Position numbers and translations under genes: made by a program. The notes under the pieces were generated by a model, which saw only the letters and a program-made list of their open reading frames with translations, did no database searches and was not told where the DNA came from. This document shows, in pieces, positions 43,122 to 53,646 of a stretch of DNA of 64,000 bases. Each line of letters opens with the position of its first letter. Within the stretch, counting starts at the first letter, position 1. This stretch comes from UKL13-2 sp038236905 (lineage in GTDB: Bacteria > Pseudomonadota > Gammaproteobacteria > Burkholderiales > Usitatibacteraceae). The stretch covers positions 3,740-67,739 of the forward strand of contig JBBRZG010000003.1 in the NCBI GenBank assembly GCA_038236905.1. The letters are read 5' to 3'.

Positions 43122-46100
43122 ATGTCTGCCCCGCTCGAACTTAAGAAAACCGCACTTCTCGCCGAAATTTCTGCCGCAATTGACCATACCGCAAACGCGG
43201 ATATTCGCGCCCTTGCAAAAACGTTTGCTGAAAAATATTGCGGCGAAATTGATGCCGAAGATTTCGGTTCCCGTGATGCAAAAATTTGGGCTGCCATCGC
43301 TCTCAACCACTTACAATTCGGCACCGAATTTCATCGCAGCGCGCCGCTGCTGCGGATTTTCAACCCACAGGTCGATCAGCACGGCTTTGCTTCCAGCAGC
43401 ACCATCATCGAATTCATCAATGTCGACATGCCATTTCTGGTGGATTCCATTGTCATGGAAATCAACCGCCAGGGCATTGAAACGCGGCTCGTGGTTCATC
43501 CGCTGTTTGACGCAAAGCGTGACCAGCACGGCGCACTAAAGTCACTGAACGATGCGACTGGCAGTGACACCACAGAGTCGTGGATTCACGTTGAGATTGA
43601 ACGCATCACTGATCCCGCACGCATCAAGGCGCTGGGTGACGGCTTGGTTGCAGTGCTCGCCGATGTGCGCGCCGCGGTCAATGATTGGCCAAAAATGAAA
43701 AGTAAAATCGGCGAGATTCTGGCGGATCTGGGGGGTGCTGCAAAAGTCGTCCCGCTCGCCGAGCTCGACGAGGCACGCGCGTTTTTGACCTGGATGGGCA
43801 ACAACCATTTCACGCTGCTGGGCTATCGGGATTACGAGCTGGTGAGCACATCCGGTAACGGGCAAACCACCGACATCCTCAAAATTCTGCCCAACTCCGG
43901 ACTCGGTATTTTGCGGGAACCCAAGCTGGGCGGGGTATCGGCCAGCTTCAACGAACTACCCGCCGAACTGCGCGCGCTGGCGCGCCAGGCGCAACTGTTG
44001 GTGCTCACCAAGGCAAACTCCCGCGCCACGGTGCATCGACCCGGCTATCTCGATTACGTGGGCGTCAAGCGTTTTGATGGGGCGGGCAACGTGATCGGCG
44101 AACGGCGGTTTGTGGGCCTCTATACATCGAGCACTTATCACGGCAATCCAAATCAAATCCCGATTCTTCGCCAAAAAATCGCCCGGGTAATGGAGCGTTC
44201 TGGATTTCCCGCCGCGAGCCATGCCGGCAAAAATTTATTCTCGATTCTGGAAACCTATCCGCGTGATGAGCTGTTCCAGATCAACGACGACGAGCTGTTT
44301 GCAACGGTGACCGGTATTCTGGGCATGGGTGAGCGGGCGCGCTCGAGACTTTTTGTGCGCCGCGACATTTACGCACGCTTTTATTCCTGCCTGATTTATT
44401 TGCCGCGTGAAAACTACAACACTGAAGTCCGGATTCGCCTGCAAGAGATTTTGAAGCGGGCATTTAATGGCACCAGCGCAGAGTTCAACGTACAACTTTC
44501 TGAATCAGTGCTCGCGCGCATTCATATGTTAATTCGGACCCAGTCTGGCACTCAGTCTGGAGCCCAGCCCGCCACATCGCCTACAGCGGCCGCGCAACCA
44601 GACTTGAAAGCCTTGGAGGCCGAAGTCGTCGCCGCGATCCGACGCTGGGAAGACGGCGTATTTGCCAGCCTCACCGCATCGCACGACGAGGCGCTGGCCA
44701 ACGCGGCACGCCGTGAATTTGTGCTGCCGTTCCCTGCTGCATATCGCGAAGATGTGTCGGTAGGTCAGGCGGTGAAAGATTTTGCAGCAACCCAAAAATT
44801 GAGTACAACGTCACCGATTTCGATGGTGCTTTATCAGCCGTCCATACAGCCTTTGCATCCGCCCTCCCCCGAACCCTCGAGTGTCGCGAGTGCATCCAAC
44901 GAGCTCCGGTTTCGCCTCTATAGTTTGGGAGCCGCGATTCCTTTATCAGCCAGTCTGCCGATGCTGGAAAACATGGGTGTGCGTGTGGAAAGCGAGCGCT
45001 CATATATCATCGCCCGCCACACCCAAGCTGCCATCCACATTCACGATTTTGGTTTGAGTCATCGCTACACCGGATTAAATCTCGATCGAATCAAAGCCAA
45101 GTTTGAAAACGCATTTGACCGCATCTGGTCCCGCGCGGTTGAGAACGATGGCTTCAACCGCCTAACCCTGGCGGCCTCCATCGAGAGCGATGAGGTCGTG
45201 CTGATTCGCGCGCTCGCCAAATATTTGAAGCAGATCGGCTTCACCTTCAGCCAAAGCTATATTGAACAAACTTTGGCGAATCATGCCGTCATCACCGCCA
45301 CATTGATCAGCTTGTTTCACGCGAAATTCAGCCCTTCCTCATTCTCGCAAGATAGTGAACGCGCGGCGGGCACCAGCGCAAAGGTGGCGGAGATTGAAGC
45401 CCTGCTCGAGGATGTTGCCAATGCGGATGAAGACAAAATTCTTCGCCGATTTTTAAGCGTGATTCAGGCGGCACTGCGCACCAACTATTATCAAAAAGAT
45501 GCCGCGGGTCATCAGAAAACATACCTCTCGATCAAGCTCGAATCCGCCAAAGTACCCGAACTGCCGGAACCCAAACCCTTGTTTGAAATTTTTGTGTATT
45601 CACCGCGCGTCGAGGGCATACATTTACGCGGCGGCAAGGTTGCGCGCGGCGGTTTGCGATGGTCGGACCGCCCGGAAGATTTCCGCACCGAGGTACTGGG
45701 GTTAGTAAAAGCACAGATGGTCAAAAACGCGGTGATCGTTCCCGTCGGCTCCAAGGGTGGCTTTGTACTTAAAGCAGCGCCGCCTGCGACTGACCGCGAG
45801 GCCTACATGAAAGAAGGTGTCGCCTGCTATCAAACCTTCCTGCGCGGGCTGCTGGATGTCACCGATAACTTGGTGAAAGGTGCAATCGTGCCGCCAATCG
45901 ATGTGGTGCGACATGATGCTGATGATCCTTATTTGGTGGTGGCCGCTGATAAAGGCACCGCGACGTTCTCTGATTACGCCAACGCCATTTCAGCAGAATA
46001 TGGGCATTGGTTGGGCGATGCGTTTGCGTCCGGCGGTTCAGTGGGTTATGACCACAAAAAAATGGGAATTACCGCCAAAGGCGCGTGGGAAAGCGTGAAA

Positions 46101-48041
46101 CGTCATTTCCGCGAAATCAATCACAACACCCAAACCACCGATTTCACCGTGGCCGGCGTGGGAGACATGTCGGGTGATGTGATCGGCAATGGCATGCTGC
46201 TTTCAAAACATATTCGCTTGGTGGCGGCGTTCGACCACCGCCATATTTTCCTTGATCCCAACCCGGATACCGCGGCCAGCTTTGTTGAGCGCGAGCGTTT
46301 GTTTGCGCTGCCGCGCTCAAGCTGGGACGACTACAACAAACAGCTGATCAGCCAGGGCGGCGGCGTATTTCCGCGTGGTGCAAAATCGATCCCGCTAACG
46401 CCGGAAGTCAAAATACTTCTTGGTATCGATGCATCTTCTTCAGCACTTTCGCCGACTGAATTGATGCGCGCCATCCTCAAAGCGCCGGTCGATCTTTTCT
46501 ATAACGGCGGCATCGGCACCTACGTCAAGGCAAGCTATCAAAGTCATGCAGAGGTGGGCGACCGCGCCACCGATGCGCTGCGCATCAACGGTAACGAGCT
46601 GCGCTGCAAAGTGGTGGCCGAAGGCGGCAATCTTGGATTTACGCAACTGGGCCGCGTCGAGGCGGCACAATCGGGCGTGCGTTTGCACACTGACGCGATC
46701 GACAATTCTGCCGGGGTGGATTGCTCCGACCATGAAGTGAATATCAAGATTCTGGTCGATGCGATTATTGACGCCGGTGCAATCAAAAGAGAGCAGCGCG
46801 AGGACCTGCTCGCGAGCATGACCGATGAGGTGGGTCAACTGGTGTTGCAGGACAATTATTATCAGACCCAATCGCTCACCGTATCGGGGGTGCGCGGTGA
46901 AAAATTGCTTGAAGCGCAGGCGCGCTTTATCCGCCATCTGGAGAAGGCGGGACGCTTGAACCGCGCGGTCGAGTATCTGCCCACCGACGAAGAAATTGCC
47001 CGGCGCAGGACCGCGAAAAAAGGCCTGACCTCGCCAGAGCGCGCGGTGTTGCTGGCTTACAGCAAGATGGAATTGTCGGATGAATTACTGGTTTCTGATC
47101 TGGTGGATGAGGATTATGTGGCGCAAACGCTGATCACTTACTTTCCGACGGCGCTGCAAACACAGTTCGCCGCGATCATGCCAAAGCACGCACTGAAACG
47201 CGAAATCATCGCCACCGTGGTCGCCAATAGCACCATCAATCGCGCCGGTAGTGTTTTCGTCCATCGGATGCGCGAGGAGACGGGGGCCACTGCCGCAGAA
47301 GTGGTGCGGGCGTTCATCCTGGCTCGTGATGTATTTGCGATGACGCCGCTATGGAATGACATAGACTCACTCGACAACGAAGTGCCGACCACCACCCAGT
47401 CCGAAATGCTGATCGAAGTCGGACGTTTGGTATTGCGTGCCACCCTGTGGTTTTTGCGACGCCGCTCGGAGCGCATGCCGATTGCGAACGTGCTTAACTT
47501 TTTCGCGCCCGGCATTGCGACCATTGCGAAACGCCTGCCTGAACTTCTATCCGCCGACGATTTGACGGCACTGCACGCTGCCGAAGCGCACCTTGTCCGG
47601 CAAGGTGTGCCCGTCACCATTGCCAGCGAAGTGGCACGGCAAGACGCGATGTATTCGGTGCTGGATATTGTCGAGATTTCGCTCGATACCCAGCGACCGG
47701 TCGAGCTGGCGGCAGCTGCTTATTTCGCATTGGTGGGCGCATTAAAACTACGCTGGGTCGCATCGCAGATCACCGCGCTGCCGTCTGATACCCATTGGCA
47801 ATCCATGGCCCGCGCGGCCATGCGCGATGATTTGGCAAACTTGCAGCGCCAGCTGACTACTGGCGTCATCGCACTCTCGCCCAACTTAAACGATGCCAGC
47901 ACCTTGATTGCGGCCTGGCAATCACAGCACGCCAAAGCGTTGGCCAGAATGAGCGAAGTAGTGGATGATCTGAAGAAAGCCCGCGAGACCGATTTGGCCA
48001 TGCTTTCTGTTTTATTGCGTGAACTTCGTGTGCTGGTTTGA
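43122..48041 (+). CDS. NAD-specific glutamate dehydrogenase, large (180 kDa) type
   Basis: A 1639-residue enzyme of the large L_180 class that oxidises glutamate to 2-oxoglutarate and ammonia with NAD, mainly for catabolism. The N-terminal third holds ACT-like regulatory regions (AFLTWMGNNHFTLLGYRDYE). The catalytic domain at about 800-1250 has RGGKVARGGLRWSDRPEDFR, the Lys of PVGSKGGFVLK and GVGDMSGDVIGNGMLLS. A spacer with repeated Gln/Ser/Gly residues sits near 475-490. The C-terminal helical part fits the class. It is the main link from amino acids to the TCA cycle among these genes. DsbB starts 11 bases downstream. Confidence 0.95.
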   Translation: MSAPLELKKTALLAEISAAIDHTANADIRALAKTFAEKYCGEIDAEDFGSRDAKIWAAIALNHLQFGTEFHRSAPLLRIFNPQVDQHGFASSSTIIEFINVDMPFLVDSIVMEINRQGIETRLVVHPLFDAKRDQHGALKSLNDATGSDTTESWIHVEIERITDPARIKALGDGLVAVLADVRAAVNDWPKMKSKIGEILADLGGAAKVVPLAELDEARAFLTWMGNNHFTLLGYRDYELVSTSGNGQTTDILKILPNSGLGILREPKLGGVSASFNELPAELRALARQAQLLVLTKANSRATVHRPGYLDYVGVKRFDGAGNVIGERRFVGLYTSSTYHGNPNQIPILRQKIARVMERSGFPAASHAGKNLFSILETYPRDELFQINDDELFATVTGILGMGERARSRLFVRRDIYARFYSCLIYLPRENYNTEVRIRLQEILKRAFNGTSAEFNVQLSESVLARIHMLIRTQSGTQSGAQPATSPTAAAQPDLKALEAEVVAAIRRWEDGVFASLTASHDEALANAARREFVLPFPAAYREDVSVGQAVKDFAATQKLSTTSPISMVLYQPSIQPLHPPSPEPSSVASASNELRFRLYSLGAAIPLSASLPMLENMGVRVESERSYIIARHTQAAIHIHDFGLSHRYTGLNLDRIKAKFENAFDRIWSRAVENDGFNRLTLAASIESDEVVLIRALAKYLKQIGFTFSQSYIEQTLANHAVITATLISLFHAKFSPSSFSQDSERAAGTSAKVAEIEALLEDVANADEDKILRRFLSVIQAALRTNYYQKDAAGHQKTYLSIKLESAKVPELPEPKPLFEIFVYSPRVEGIHLRGGKVARGGLRWSDRPEDFRTEVLGLVKAQMVKNAVIVPVGSKGGFVLKAAPPATDREAYMKEGVACYQTFLRGLLDVTDNLVKGAIVPPIDVVRHDADDPYLVVAADKGTATFSDYANAISAEYGHWLGDAFASGGSVGYDHKKMGITAKGAWESVKRHFREINHNTQTTDFTVAGVGDMSGDVIGNGMLLSKHIRLVAAFDHRHIFLDPNPDTAASFVERERLFALPRSSWDDYNKQLISQGGGVFPRGAKSIPLTPEVKILLGIDASSSALSPTELMRAILKAPVDLFYNGGIGTYVKASYQSHAEVGDRATDALRINGNELRCKVVAEGGNLGFTQLGRVEAAQSGVRLHTDAIDNSAGVDCSDHEVNIKILVDAIIDAGAIKREQREDLLASMTDEVGQLVLQDNYYQTQSLTVSGVRGEKLLEAQARFIRHLEKAGRLNRAVEYLPTDEEIARRRTAKKGLTSPERAVLLAYSKMELSDELLVSDLVDEDYVAQTLITYFPTALQTQFAAIMPKHALKREIIATVVANSTINRAGSVFVHRMREETGATAAEVVRAFILARDVFAMTPLWNDIDSLDNEVPTTTQSEMLIEVGRLVLRATLWFLRRRSERMPIANVLNFFAPGIATIAKRLPELLSADDLTALHAAEAHLVRQGVPVTIASEVARQDAMYSVLDIVEISLDTQRPVELAAAAYFALVGALKLRWVASQITALPSDTHWQSMARAAMRDDLANLQRQLTTGVIALSPNLNDASTLIAAWQSQHAKALARMSEVVDDLKKARETDLAMLSVLLRELRVLV

Positions 48042-48052
48042 ACCTAACCCCA

Positions 48053-48571
48053 ATGAAAAATACTTACCTTCGCGCTGTTTTTTTCGCTATTTTCATTCTC
48101 TGCTTCGGGCTCGTCGCGGGCGCTTACTGGTTCCAGCATGGTCCCCAGCAGCAGCAGCCATGCCCGCTGTGCATCCTACAGCGCTACCTTTATCTGGCCA
48201 TTGGCCTCGTGGCATTGCTGGCGGGTTTGCATGGGCCGGATTTGGTTGGCAGGAGAATCTACGCCGCGCTGATCTGGCTATTGGCGCTGGTGGGAATGGG
48301 CCTGACAGTGTGGCAACTCACCAAAGGCAGCAGCATGACTTCGTGCCTGAGTGACCCGATCGGCGAATTTGTGCAAAATTTACCGAGCGCACAGTGGTTT
48401 GACGGCAAGCTGTTCTTTGCGACCGGCGGCTGCGCGGATAAATATCCGCCCACCTTCGGTTTGTCGCTCGCGATGTGGTCGCTGATATGTTTCGCCGCGA
48501 TTTCAACGATCGCGACCTTAATGATGTTAAACGTGCCTAAAAAACGGCTCGGCGAACGAGCAGACAAGTAA
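48053..48571 (+). CDS. dsbB: Disulfide bond formation protein B
   Basis: A 172-residue inner-membrane protein with four helices that reoxidises DsbA and passes electrons to quinone. The first redox pair is CPLC in QQQPCPLCILQRY at the end of helix 1. The second pair is the Cys in SMTSCLSDP and the Cys in ATGGCADKYPP. The ATG at 48053 is preferred to a TTG at 48038 that overlaps the glutamate dehydrogenase end. The next gene starts one base after its stop. Confidence 0.94.
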   Translation: MKNTYLRAVFFAIFILCFGLVAGAYWFQHGPQQQQPCPLCILQRYLYLAIGLVALLAGLHGPDLVGRRIYAALIWLLALVGMGLTVWQLTKGSSMTSCLSDPIGEFVQNLPSAQWFDGKLFFATGGCADKYPPTFGLSLAMWSLICFAAISTIATLMMLNVPKKRLGERADK

Positions 48572-48572
48572 G

Positions 48573-49010
48573 ATGAGCAACGCATTTCCGAAGGGGCTAA
48601 CCCTCAGCGGAGCAATCCCGTTTATTGCTTGTAGCGCCACGCTATGGCTGGCTCCACCCACCTACCGGGGCTTCGTCACTACTGTTTTGACTTGCTACGC
48701 AGCAGTCATTCTCTCGTTCCTCGGCGGGATCCAATGGGGACTCGCTGTCAACCTCATGGAAACCGCACCCAAGAGCGCACGCACCATGTTTTTGCTGTCC
48801 GTAATCCCGTCGCTACTCGCTTGGGGGATGCTGCTATTACCCGCGCCGGGTTCGCGGATTATCGTGGCGATCGTTTTGTTCGCATTTGTTTGGGTGATCG
48901 ACGCCATGCTGAATCTACAGAAACTTATTCCAGCGTGGTTCTTCAAACTGCGCTCCGCGATCAGCGTCATCGTCATCATTGCGTTATCTACTGCAATTCC
49001 CAAGGTCTAG
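48573..49010 (+). CDS. DUF3429 family membrane protein
   Basis: A 145-residue protein with about five predicted helices and the DUF3429 pattern LTLSGAIPFIACSATLWLAP, then YAAVILSFLGGIQWGLAV. Its function is unknown. It is directly downstream of dsbB (one-base gap) and ends before a bidirectional terminator. Confidence 0.9.
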   Translation: MSNAFPKGLTLSGAIPFIACSATLWLAPPTYRGFVTTVLTCYAAVILSFLGGIQWGLAVNLMETAPKSARTMFLLSVIPSLLAWGMLLLPAPGSRIIVAIVLFAFVWVIDAMLNLQKLIPAWFFKLRSAISVIVIIALSTAIPKV

Positions 49011-49047
49011 AGCGGGCGCGGCTTTCAGGGCACTTTCATTGGATAAA

Positions 49048-49083
49048 TAAAAAAGCCCCGCAAATTTAACGGGGCTTTTTATT
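49048..49083. terminator. Bidirectional terminator between the DUF3429 and formate dehydrogenase genes
   Basis: AAAGCCCCG pairs with CGGGGCTTT around a nine-base loop, with A-rich sequence on the left and T5 on the right. It can stop both convergent transcripts. Confidence 0.9.
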
Positions 49084-49096
49084 TTCATGTTGCCCG

Positions 49097-51931
49097 TCAG
49101 CTTTCTAAAGGGACCGCTGGCACTGAAAACGCCAGCCCACCGCCATAGCTCGATTGCGTGTTCGCCTCGCCACCGCGACTGACGCGCACCGCACAATATT
49201 TAACTTCGGCAATTTTGCCGAAGGGATCAAGCGCGGCGTTGGTCAGCATATTGGCGGCCGCTTCGTAGTAAGCAAACGGAATGAACACTGAACCGACCGG
49301 GATGCCTTCATCTGCGCGCGCCGCGATCGCGATCGAACCGCGTCTTGATTCGACCGTGATAGTGTCTCCGGCAAAAGCGGCGATAAGGCGTAAATCAAGC
49401 GGATTCATGCTGACCACCGGTGACGGCTCAAGCGCATCCAGCACGCTGGCGCGTCGTGTCATCGAGCCCGTGTGCCAATGCTCCAATTGCCGACCCGTGA
49501 TAAGAATGAACGGAAACTCCTCATCGGGCCGCTCGTTGGCAGGAATGATATCGGCGGGGACGAATTTGGCGCGCCCATCGCTGGTCGGGAAATGATCGAT
49601 AAATACCACCGGCTGGCCAGGATCGTCATCGCCGGCACAGGGATAGGTGACGCCCGATTCGCGATTTAGCCGGTCCCACGAAATCCCGGCAATTGACGCC
49701 ATCGACAAATGCATTTCCTCATACACTGCCGCGACGCCGCTTTCCTCACCCTGATAATTCCAATCCAGTCCCAGTCGTTTGGCGAGTTGCTGAATGATCC
49801 ACAAATCCTGTCGCGCATCACCCGGCATATCCAGCGCACGTCGGCCCAGTTGCACCATGCGGTCGGTGTTGGTCACGGTGCCCATTTTCTCCGGCCATGC
49901 TGAAGCCGGTAAAATCACGTCCGCTAAATACGCGGTTTCGGTCAGAAAAATATCTTGCACCACCAGCATCTCAAGTTTCGCCAAACCAGCGCGGGCGTGA
50001 TTGGCATCCGGGTCGGACATCGCCGGATTTTCGCCCATCACGTACATGCCCTTAATTCTGGCGTCGTAGGCTGCGTCCATGATTTCAACCACGGTGAGAC
50101 CGGGTTTACTGTCCAGCTTGGTGTTCCAATATTTTTCAAAGCGTGTATGTGCTTCCGGATCATCAACCCGCTTGTAGTCAGGGAACATCATTGGGATCAA
50201 TCCTGCATCTGAAGCGCCCTGAACATTGTTTTGGCCACGCAAAGGGTGCAGGCCCGCGCCGGGCTTGCCGACCTGGCCGGTCATGAGGGTGAGCGCGATC
50301 AAGCAGCGCGCGTTATCTGTTCCGTGCACGTGCTGCGAAATGCCCATGCCCCACAGAATAATCGAGGCTTTACTGGTCGCGTATGCGCGTGCCACCTCGC
50401 GCAAGGTTTCGGCCGGAATGCCGCACAAAGGGCCCATTGCTTCGGGCGAAAAGCCTTTGGCGTTTTCCTTCAGCGCTTCAAAATTATGGGTGCGGTTTTT
50501 GATGAAATCCTCATTCACCAAACCTTCCTCTATGATGGTGAAGATCATGGCATTCAACATCGCCACATCCATGTCCGGCTTGAATTGCAAATATCGCCAA
50601 GCATGGCGGGCGATATCATTTCTGCGCGGGTCGGCCACGATTAATTTCGCGCCATTTTTCGCTGCATTTTTAATCCAAGTGGCGGCGACTGGATGGTTCG
50701 ACGTCGGGTTCGCGCCAATGACAAAAATCACTTCAGCTTTAGCCACATCCGACACCTGATTCGATACCGCACCCGAGCCCACGCCTTCGAGCAGCGCCAC
50801 CACCGATGAGGCATGACAAAGCCGCGTGCAATGATCCACGTTATTGGTCTTGAATCCGGTGCGCACCAATTTCTGGAACAGATAGGCTTCCTCATTACTG
50901 CCTTTAGCTGAGCCAAAACCAGCGAGCGCGTTAGGCCCATGCTGATCGCGAATTTTAGCCAACGTACCGCCGGCCAAATCGAGTGCTTCTTCCCAAGTAG
51001 CCTCGCGAAATACCTCGCGCCAATTGTCGGGATCCATCTTAAAATCGGCCGATTTAGGCACGCCGGATTTACGAATCAGCGGCGTGGTCAGGCGTTGCTG
51101 GTGGTGCGCGTAATCAAATCCGTAGCGGCCTTTTACACACAGTCGGCCATGATTTGCCGGCCCATCACGACCCTCGACGCGGATAATTTTATTATTTTTA
51201 ACATGATAGGTAAGCTGACAACCCACACCGCAATAGGGACACACGCTATCAATTTGTTTATCGGCAATGGTTTCATACGCCGCCTTAGCCGGTGCCAGCG
51301 CGCCGGTCGGGCAGGCTTGTACACATTCCCCGCAGGCCACACAGGTGGACGCGCCCATTGGATCATCCTGGTCGAATACGATTTTTGAATGAGCCCCGCG
51401 CAATGCGTAGCCGATCACGTCATTCGCCTGCTCTTCGCGGCATGCGCGGACACAACGCGTGCACTGAATGCAGGCGTCAAGATTAACCGTCATCGCAGGA
51501 TGAGAAAAATCAGGCTCAGCCTGCAGGCGTGGTTGAAACCGTGATTCTTTAACACCCAGGGCTTTCGCCCATTTCAACAACTCATTACCTTCTGGTTTGT
51601 AGTCTTTTTTAGGCGCATCGCTGGTCAATAATTCCATCACCATTTTTTGCGAGTGCCGCACACGTTCGGAGTCGGTAGTGACCTCCATATTGTTTGATGG
51701 GTGACGGCAGCATGACGGAGCCAACACCCGCTCGCCTTTGATTTCAACCATGCAAGCACGGCAATTACCATCCGCGCGATAGCCGGGTTTGTAGCAAAGA
51801 TGGGGAATCTCCTTACCATGTTCCTTGGCAATTTCAATCAACGACTGATCCGCAAACGCGGTAATTCTCTCGCCATCAAGCGTGAATTCAATCACCTCTC
51901 GTGCAACGAGTATTTCGGACATGTCATTCAT
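49097..51931 (-). CDS. NAD-dependent formate dehydrogenase, catalytic alpha subunit
   Basis: A 944-residue molybdenum- or tungsten-pterin enzyme that oxidises formate to CO2. The N-terminal [2Fe-2S] domain has PHLCYKPGYRADGNCRAC, followed by two 4Fe-4S sets in CIQCTRCVRACREE and CVACGECVQACPTGA. A further cluster is in CPYCGVGCQLTY. The metal ligand is a Cys in HCTRLCHASSV, so no selenocysteine is needed. The C-terminal pterin-binding part has FILITGRQLEHWHTGSMTRR. The start overlaps the beta-subunit stop by one base. No FdhD/FdsC chaperone gene is in the window. The two-gene layout resembles the FDH1 type of Methylobacterium. Confidence 0.94.
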   Translation of the reverse strand: MNDMSEILVAREVIEFTLDGERITAFADQSLIEIAKEHGKEIPHLCYKPGYRADGNCRACMVEIKGERVLAPSCCRHPSNNMEVTTDSERVRHSQKMVMELLTSDAPKKDYKPEGNELLKWAKALGVKESRFQPRLQAEPDFSHPAMTVNLDACIQCTRCVRACREEQANDVIGYALRGAHSKIVFDQDDPMGASTCVACGECVQACPTGALAPAKAAYETIADKQIDSVCPYCGVGCQLTYHVKNNKIIRVEGRDGPANHGRLCVKGRYGFDYAHHQQRLTTPLIRKSGVPKSADFKMDPDNWREVFREATWEEALDLAGGTLAKIRDQHGPNALAGFGSAKGSNEEAYLFQKLVRTGFKTNNVDHCTRLCHASSVVALLEGVGSGAVSNQVSDVAKAEVIFVIGANPTSNHPVAATWIKNAAKNGAKLIVADPRRNDIARHAWRYLQFKPDMDVAMLNAMIFTIIEEGLVNEDFIKNRTHNFEALKENAKGFSPEAMGPLCGIPAETLREVARAYATSKASIILWGMGISQHVHGTDNARCLIALTLMTGQVGKPGAGLHPLRGQNNVQGASDAGLIPMMFPDYKRVDDPEAHTRFEKYWNTKLDSKPGLTVVEIMDAAYDARIKGMYVMGENPAMSDPDANHARAGLAKLEMLVVQDIFLTETAYLADVILPASAWPEKMGTVTNTDRMVQLGRRALDMPGDARQDLWIIQQLAKRLGLDWNYQGEESGVAAVYEEMHLSMASIAGISWDRLNRESGVTYPCAGDDDPGQPVVFIDHFPTSDGRAKFVPADIIPANERPDEEFPFILITGRQLEHWHTGSMTRRASVLDALEPSPVVSMNPLDLRLIAAFAGDTITVESRRGSIAIAARADEGIPVGSVFIPFAYYEAAANMLTNAALDPFGKIAEVKYCAVRVSRGGEANTQSSYGGGLAFSVPAVPLES

Positions 51932-53646
51932 CAGCTTATCTCATGCGAAAAATGTTTAATAACACACCGGATTGGATTAGGTGCCGCCTGGCCGAGTCCG
52001 CAGATAGAGGCATCCACCATCACTTGCGACAACTCTTCGAGCAACCCGGTTTTCCATTTGCTTTCCTGCAAAAGCTGCACCGCTTTCTCGGTGCCGACCC
52101 GGCACGGCGTGCATTGACCGCAGCTTTCGTGTTCAAAAAATTTCATCAGATTCAACGCCGCATCACGCGCTTTATCGTGCTGCGACATAATCATGATCGC
52201 GGCCGAACCAATGAAGCAACCGTACGGCTGCAAGGTATCGAAATCGAGCGGAATATCGCCCATGCTGGCAGGCAGAATACCGCCGGATCCGCCGCCAGGA
52301 AGATAAGCATAAAACTCGTGACCGTCCGACATGCCACCACAAAATTCAGCGATCAATTCTCTAACCGTGATTCCCGCCGGCGCCAAATGCACGCCAGGCT
52401 TTTTGACGCGGCCAGAGACTGAGAAAGAGCGCAAACCCTTCCGGCCGTTACGTCCATGCCCCGCAAACCACGCAGCACCTTTTTCCAAAATATCGCGTAC
52501 CCAATAGAGCGTTTCAAAATTATGTTCGAGCGTCGGGCGATCAAACAGCCCGACTTGCGCGACATAGGGTGGACGCAAGCGTGGCATGCCACGCTTGCCT
52601 TCAATAGATTCGATCATCGCGGATTCTTCGCCGCAGATGTAGGCTCCGGCACCGCGCCGCAATTCAATCTGCGGCAGCGCATGCCCGCCCGGTGGATTGT
52701 CCCTTAGCGCCGTCAATTCTGTTTCCAGAAGTGCCCGGCAATGATGATATTCGTCGCGCAAATAAATATAAATTTTATCGATGCCGACCACCTGTGCAGC
52801 GATCAACATGCCTTCAAGAAAACGATGCGGGTCGCGCTCCAAGTAGGTGCGGTCCTTGAACGTCCCCGGTTCGCCTTCGTCGATATTTATAGCCATCAAT
52901 CGCGGCCCGGTTTCGGCCCGAACGATGCGCCATTTGCGGCCGGTGGCAAAACCTGCGCCGCCCAAACCACGCAGACCTGAGTCTTCCATTTCCTTGAGCG
53001 TCGCCTCGGTTTCGCGTTTTCCGCTGAGCACATCAAGATAGGCGTGATATCCACACTCGGCTCTGTAGGCGGCAAGCGAGACATAATTGCCTGGAACAGC
53101 GCTTGTATGCTTGCTTTTCACTGCCAGCGCAACATTTTCAACGGTCGCGCCGCCAAATGCATTTTGGCCTACACACACGGCAGGTGCCGCTTCACAGCGG
53201 CCGATACAGGGTGCCCCAATCACGCGCACCTCGGAGCCCAGAATCGCCGGTAATCTTTCAAGTAATTCGACCGCTCCCGCCATCGCGCACGAAAGCGTTT
53301 CGCATACCCGCACCGTCAATGCAGGCGGAGCATCTTCGCCATCACGGGTGACATCGAAATGATGATAAAACGTGGCGACTTCATAAACTTCAGTCTGCGC
53401 GAGCTTCAGTGTTTCGGCCAGCGCGCTGATATGAGCGGCGGAAATACAGTTAAATTTGTCCTGAATCAGGTGCAAGTACTCGATCAACAAATCTCGGCGG
53501 ATCTCGCGCCCGTGCAGCAACGTAGCAATGTCGGCCCGCGCTTGCGGGTCAATTTGACGTCCCTTGGGTTTGTTGCGCGCCTTCATCTTACTGCGCACCT
53601 CCGCAAGCGGGATGGTGGTGATGGCGCCAGATGCGCGGTCATTCAT
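51931..53646 (-). CDS. Formate dehydrogenase beta subunit, fused NuoE-like and NuoF-like domains
   Basis: A 571-residue diaphorase subunit that moves electrons from the alpha subunit to NAD. Residues about 25-175 are NuoE-like, with [2Fe-2S] ligands in CETLSCAMAG and CIGRCEAAPAVC. Residues about 195-571 are NuoF-like, with the FMN/NADH loop LRGLGGAGFATGRKW, then NIDEGEPGTFKDRTYL and the 4Fe-4S set ESCGQCTPCRVGT. In Cupriavidus and Rhodobacter these are separate FdsG and FdsB. The fusion and length match the FDH1 beta subunit of Methylobacterium. It is translated just before the alpha subunit. Confidence 0.93.
   Translation of the reverse strand: MNDRASGAITTIPLAEVRSKMKARNKPKGRQIDPQARADIATLLHGREIRRDLLIEYLHLIQDKFNCISAAHISALAETLKLAQTEVYEVATFYHHFDVTRDGEDAPPALTVRVCETLSCAMAGAVELLERLPAILGSEVRVIGAPCIGRCEAAPAVCVGQNAFGGATVENVALAVKSKHTSAVPGNYVSLAAYRAECGYHAYLDVLSGKRETEATLKEMEDSGLRGLGGAGFATGRKWRIVRAETGPRLMAINIDEGEPGTFKDRTYLERDPHRFLEGMLIAAQVVGIDKIYIYLRDEYHHCRALLETELTALRDNPPGGHALPQIELRRGAGAYICGEESAMIESIEGKRGMPRLRPPYVAQVGLFDRPTLEHNFETLYWVRDILEKGAAWFAGHGRNGRKGLRSFSVSGRVKKPGVHLAPAGITVRELIAEFCGGMSDGHEFYAYLPGGGSGGILPASMGDIPLDFDTLQPYGCFIGSAAIMIMSQHDKARDAALNLMKFFEHESCGQCTPCRVGTEKAVQLLQESKWKTGLLEELSQVMVDASICGLGQAAPNPIRCVIKHFSHEIS

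Noticed and set aside
49097..51931. Possible selenocysteine formate dehydrogenase
   Set aside because: The metal-ligand position is Cys (RLCHA) and there is no in-frame TGA at that place.
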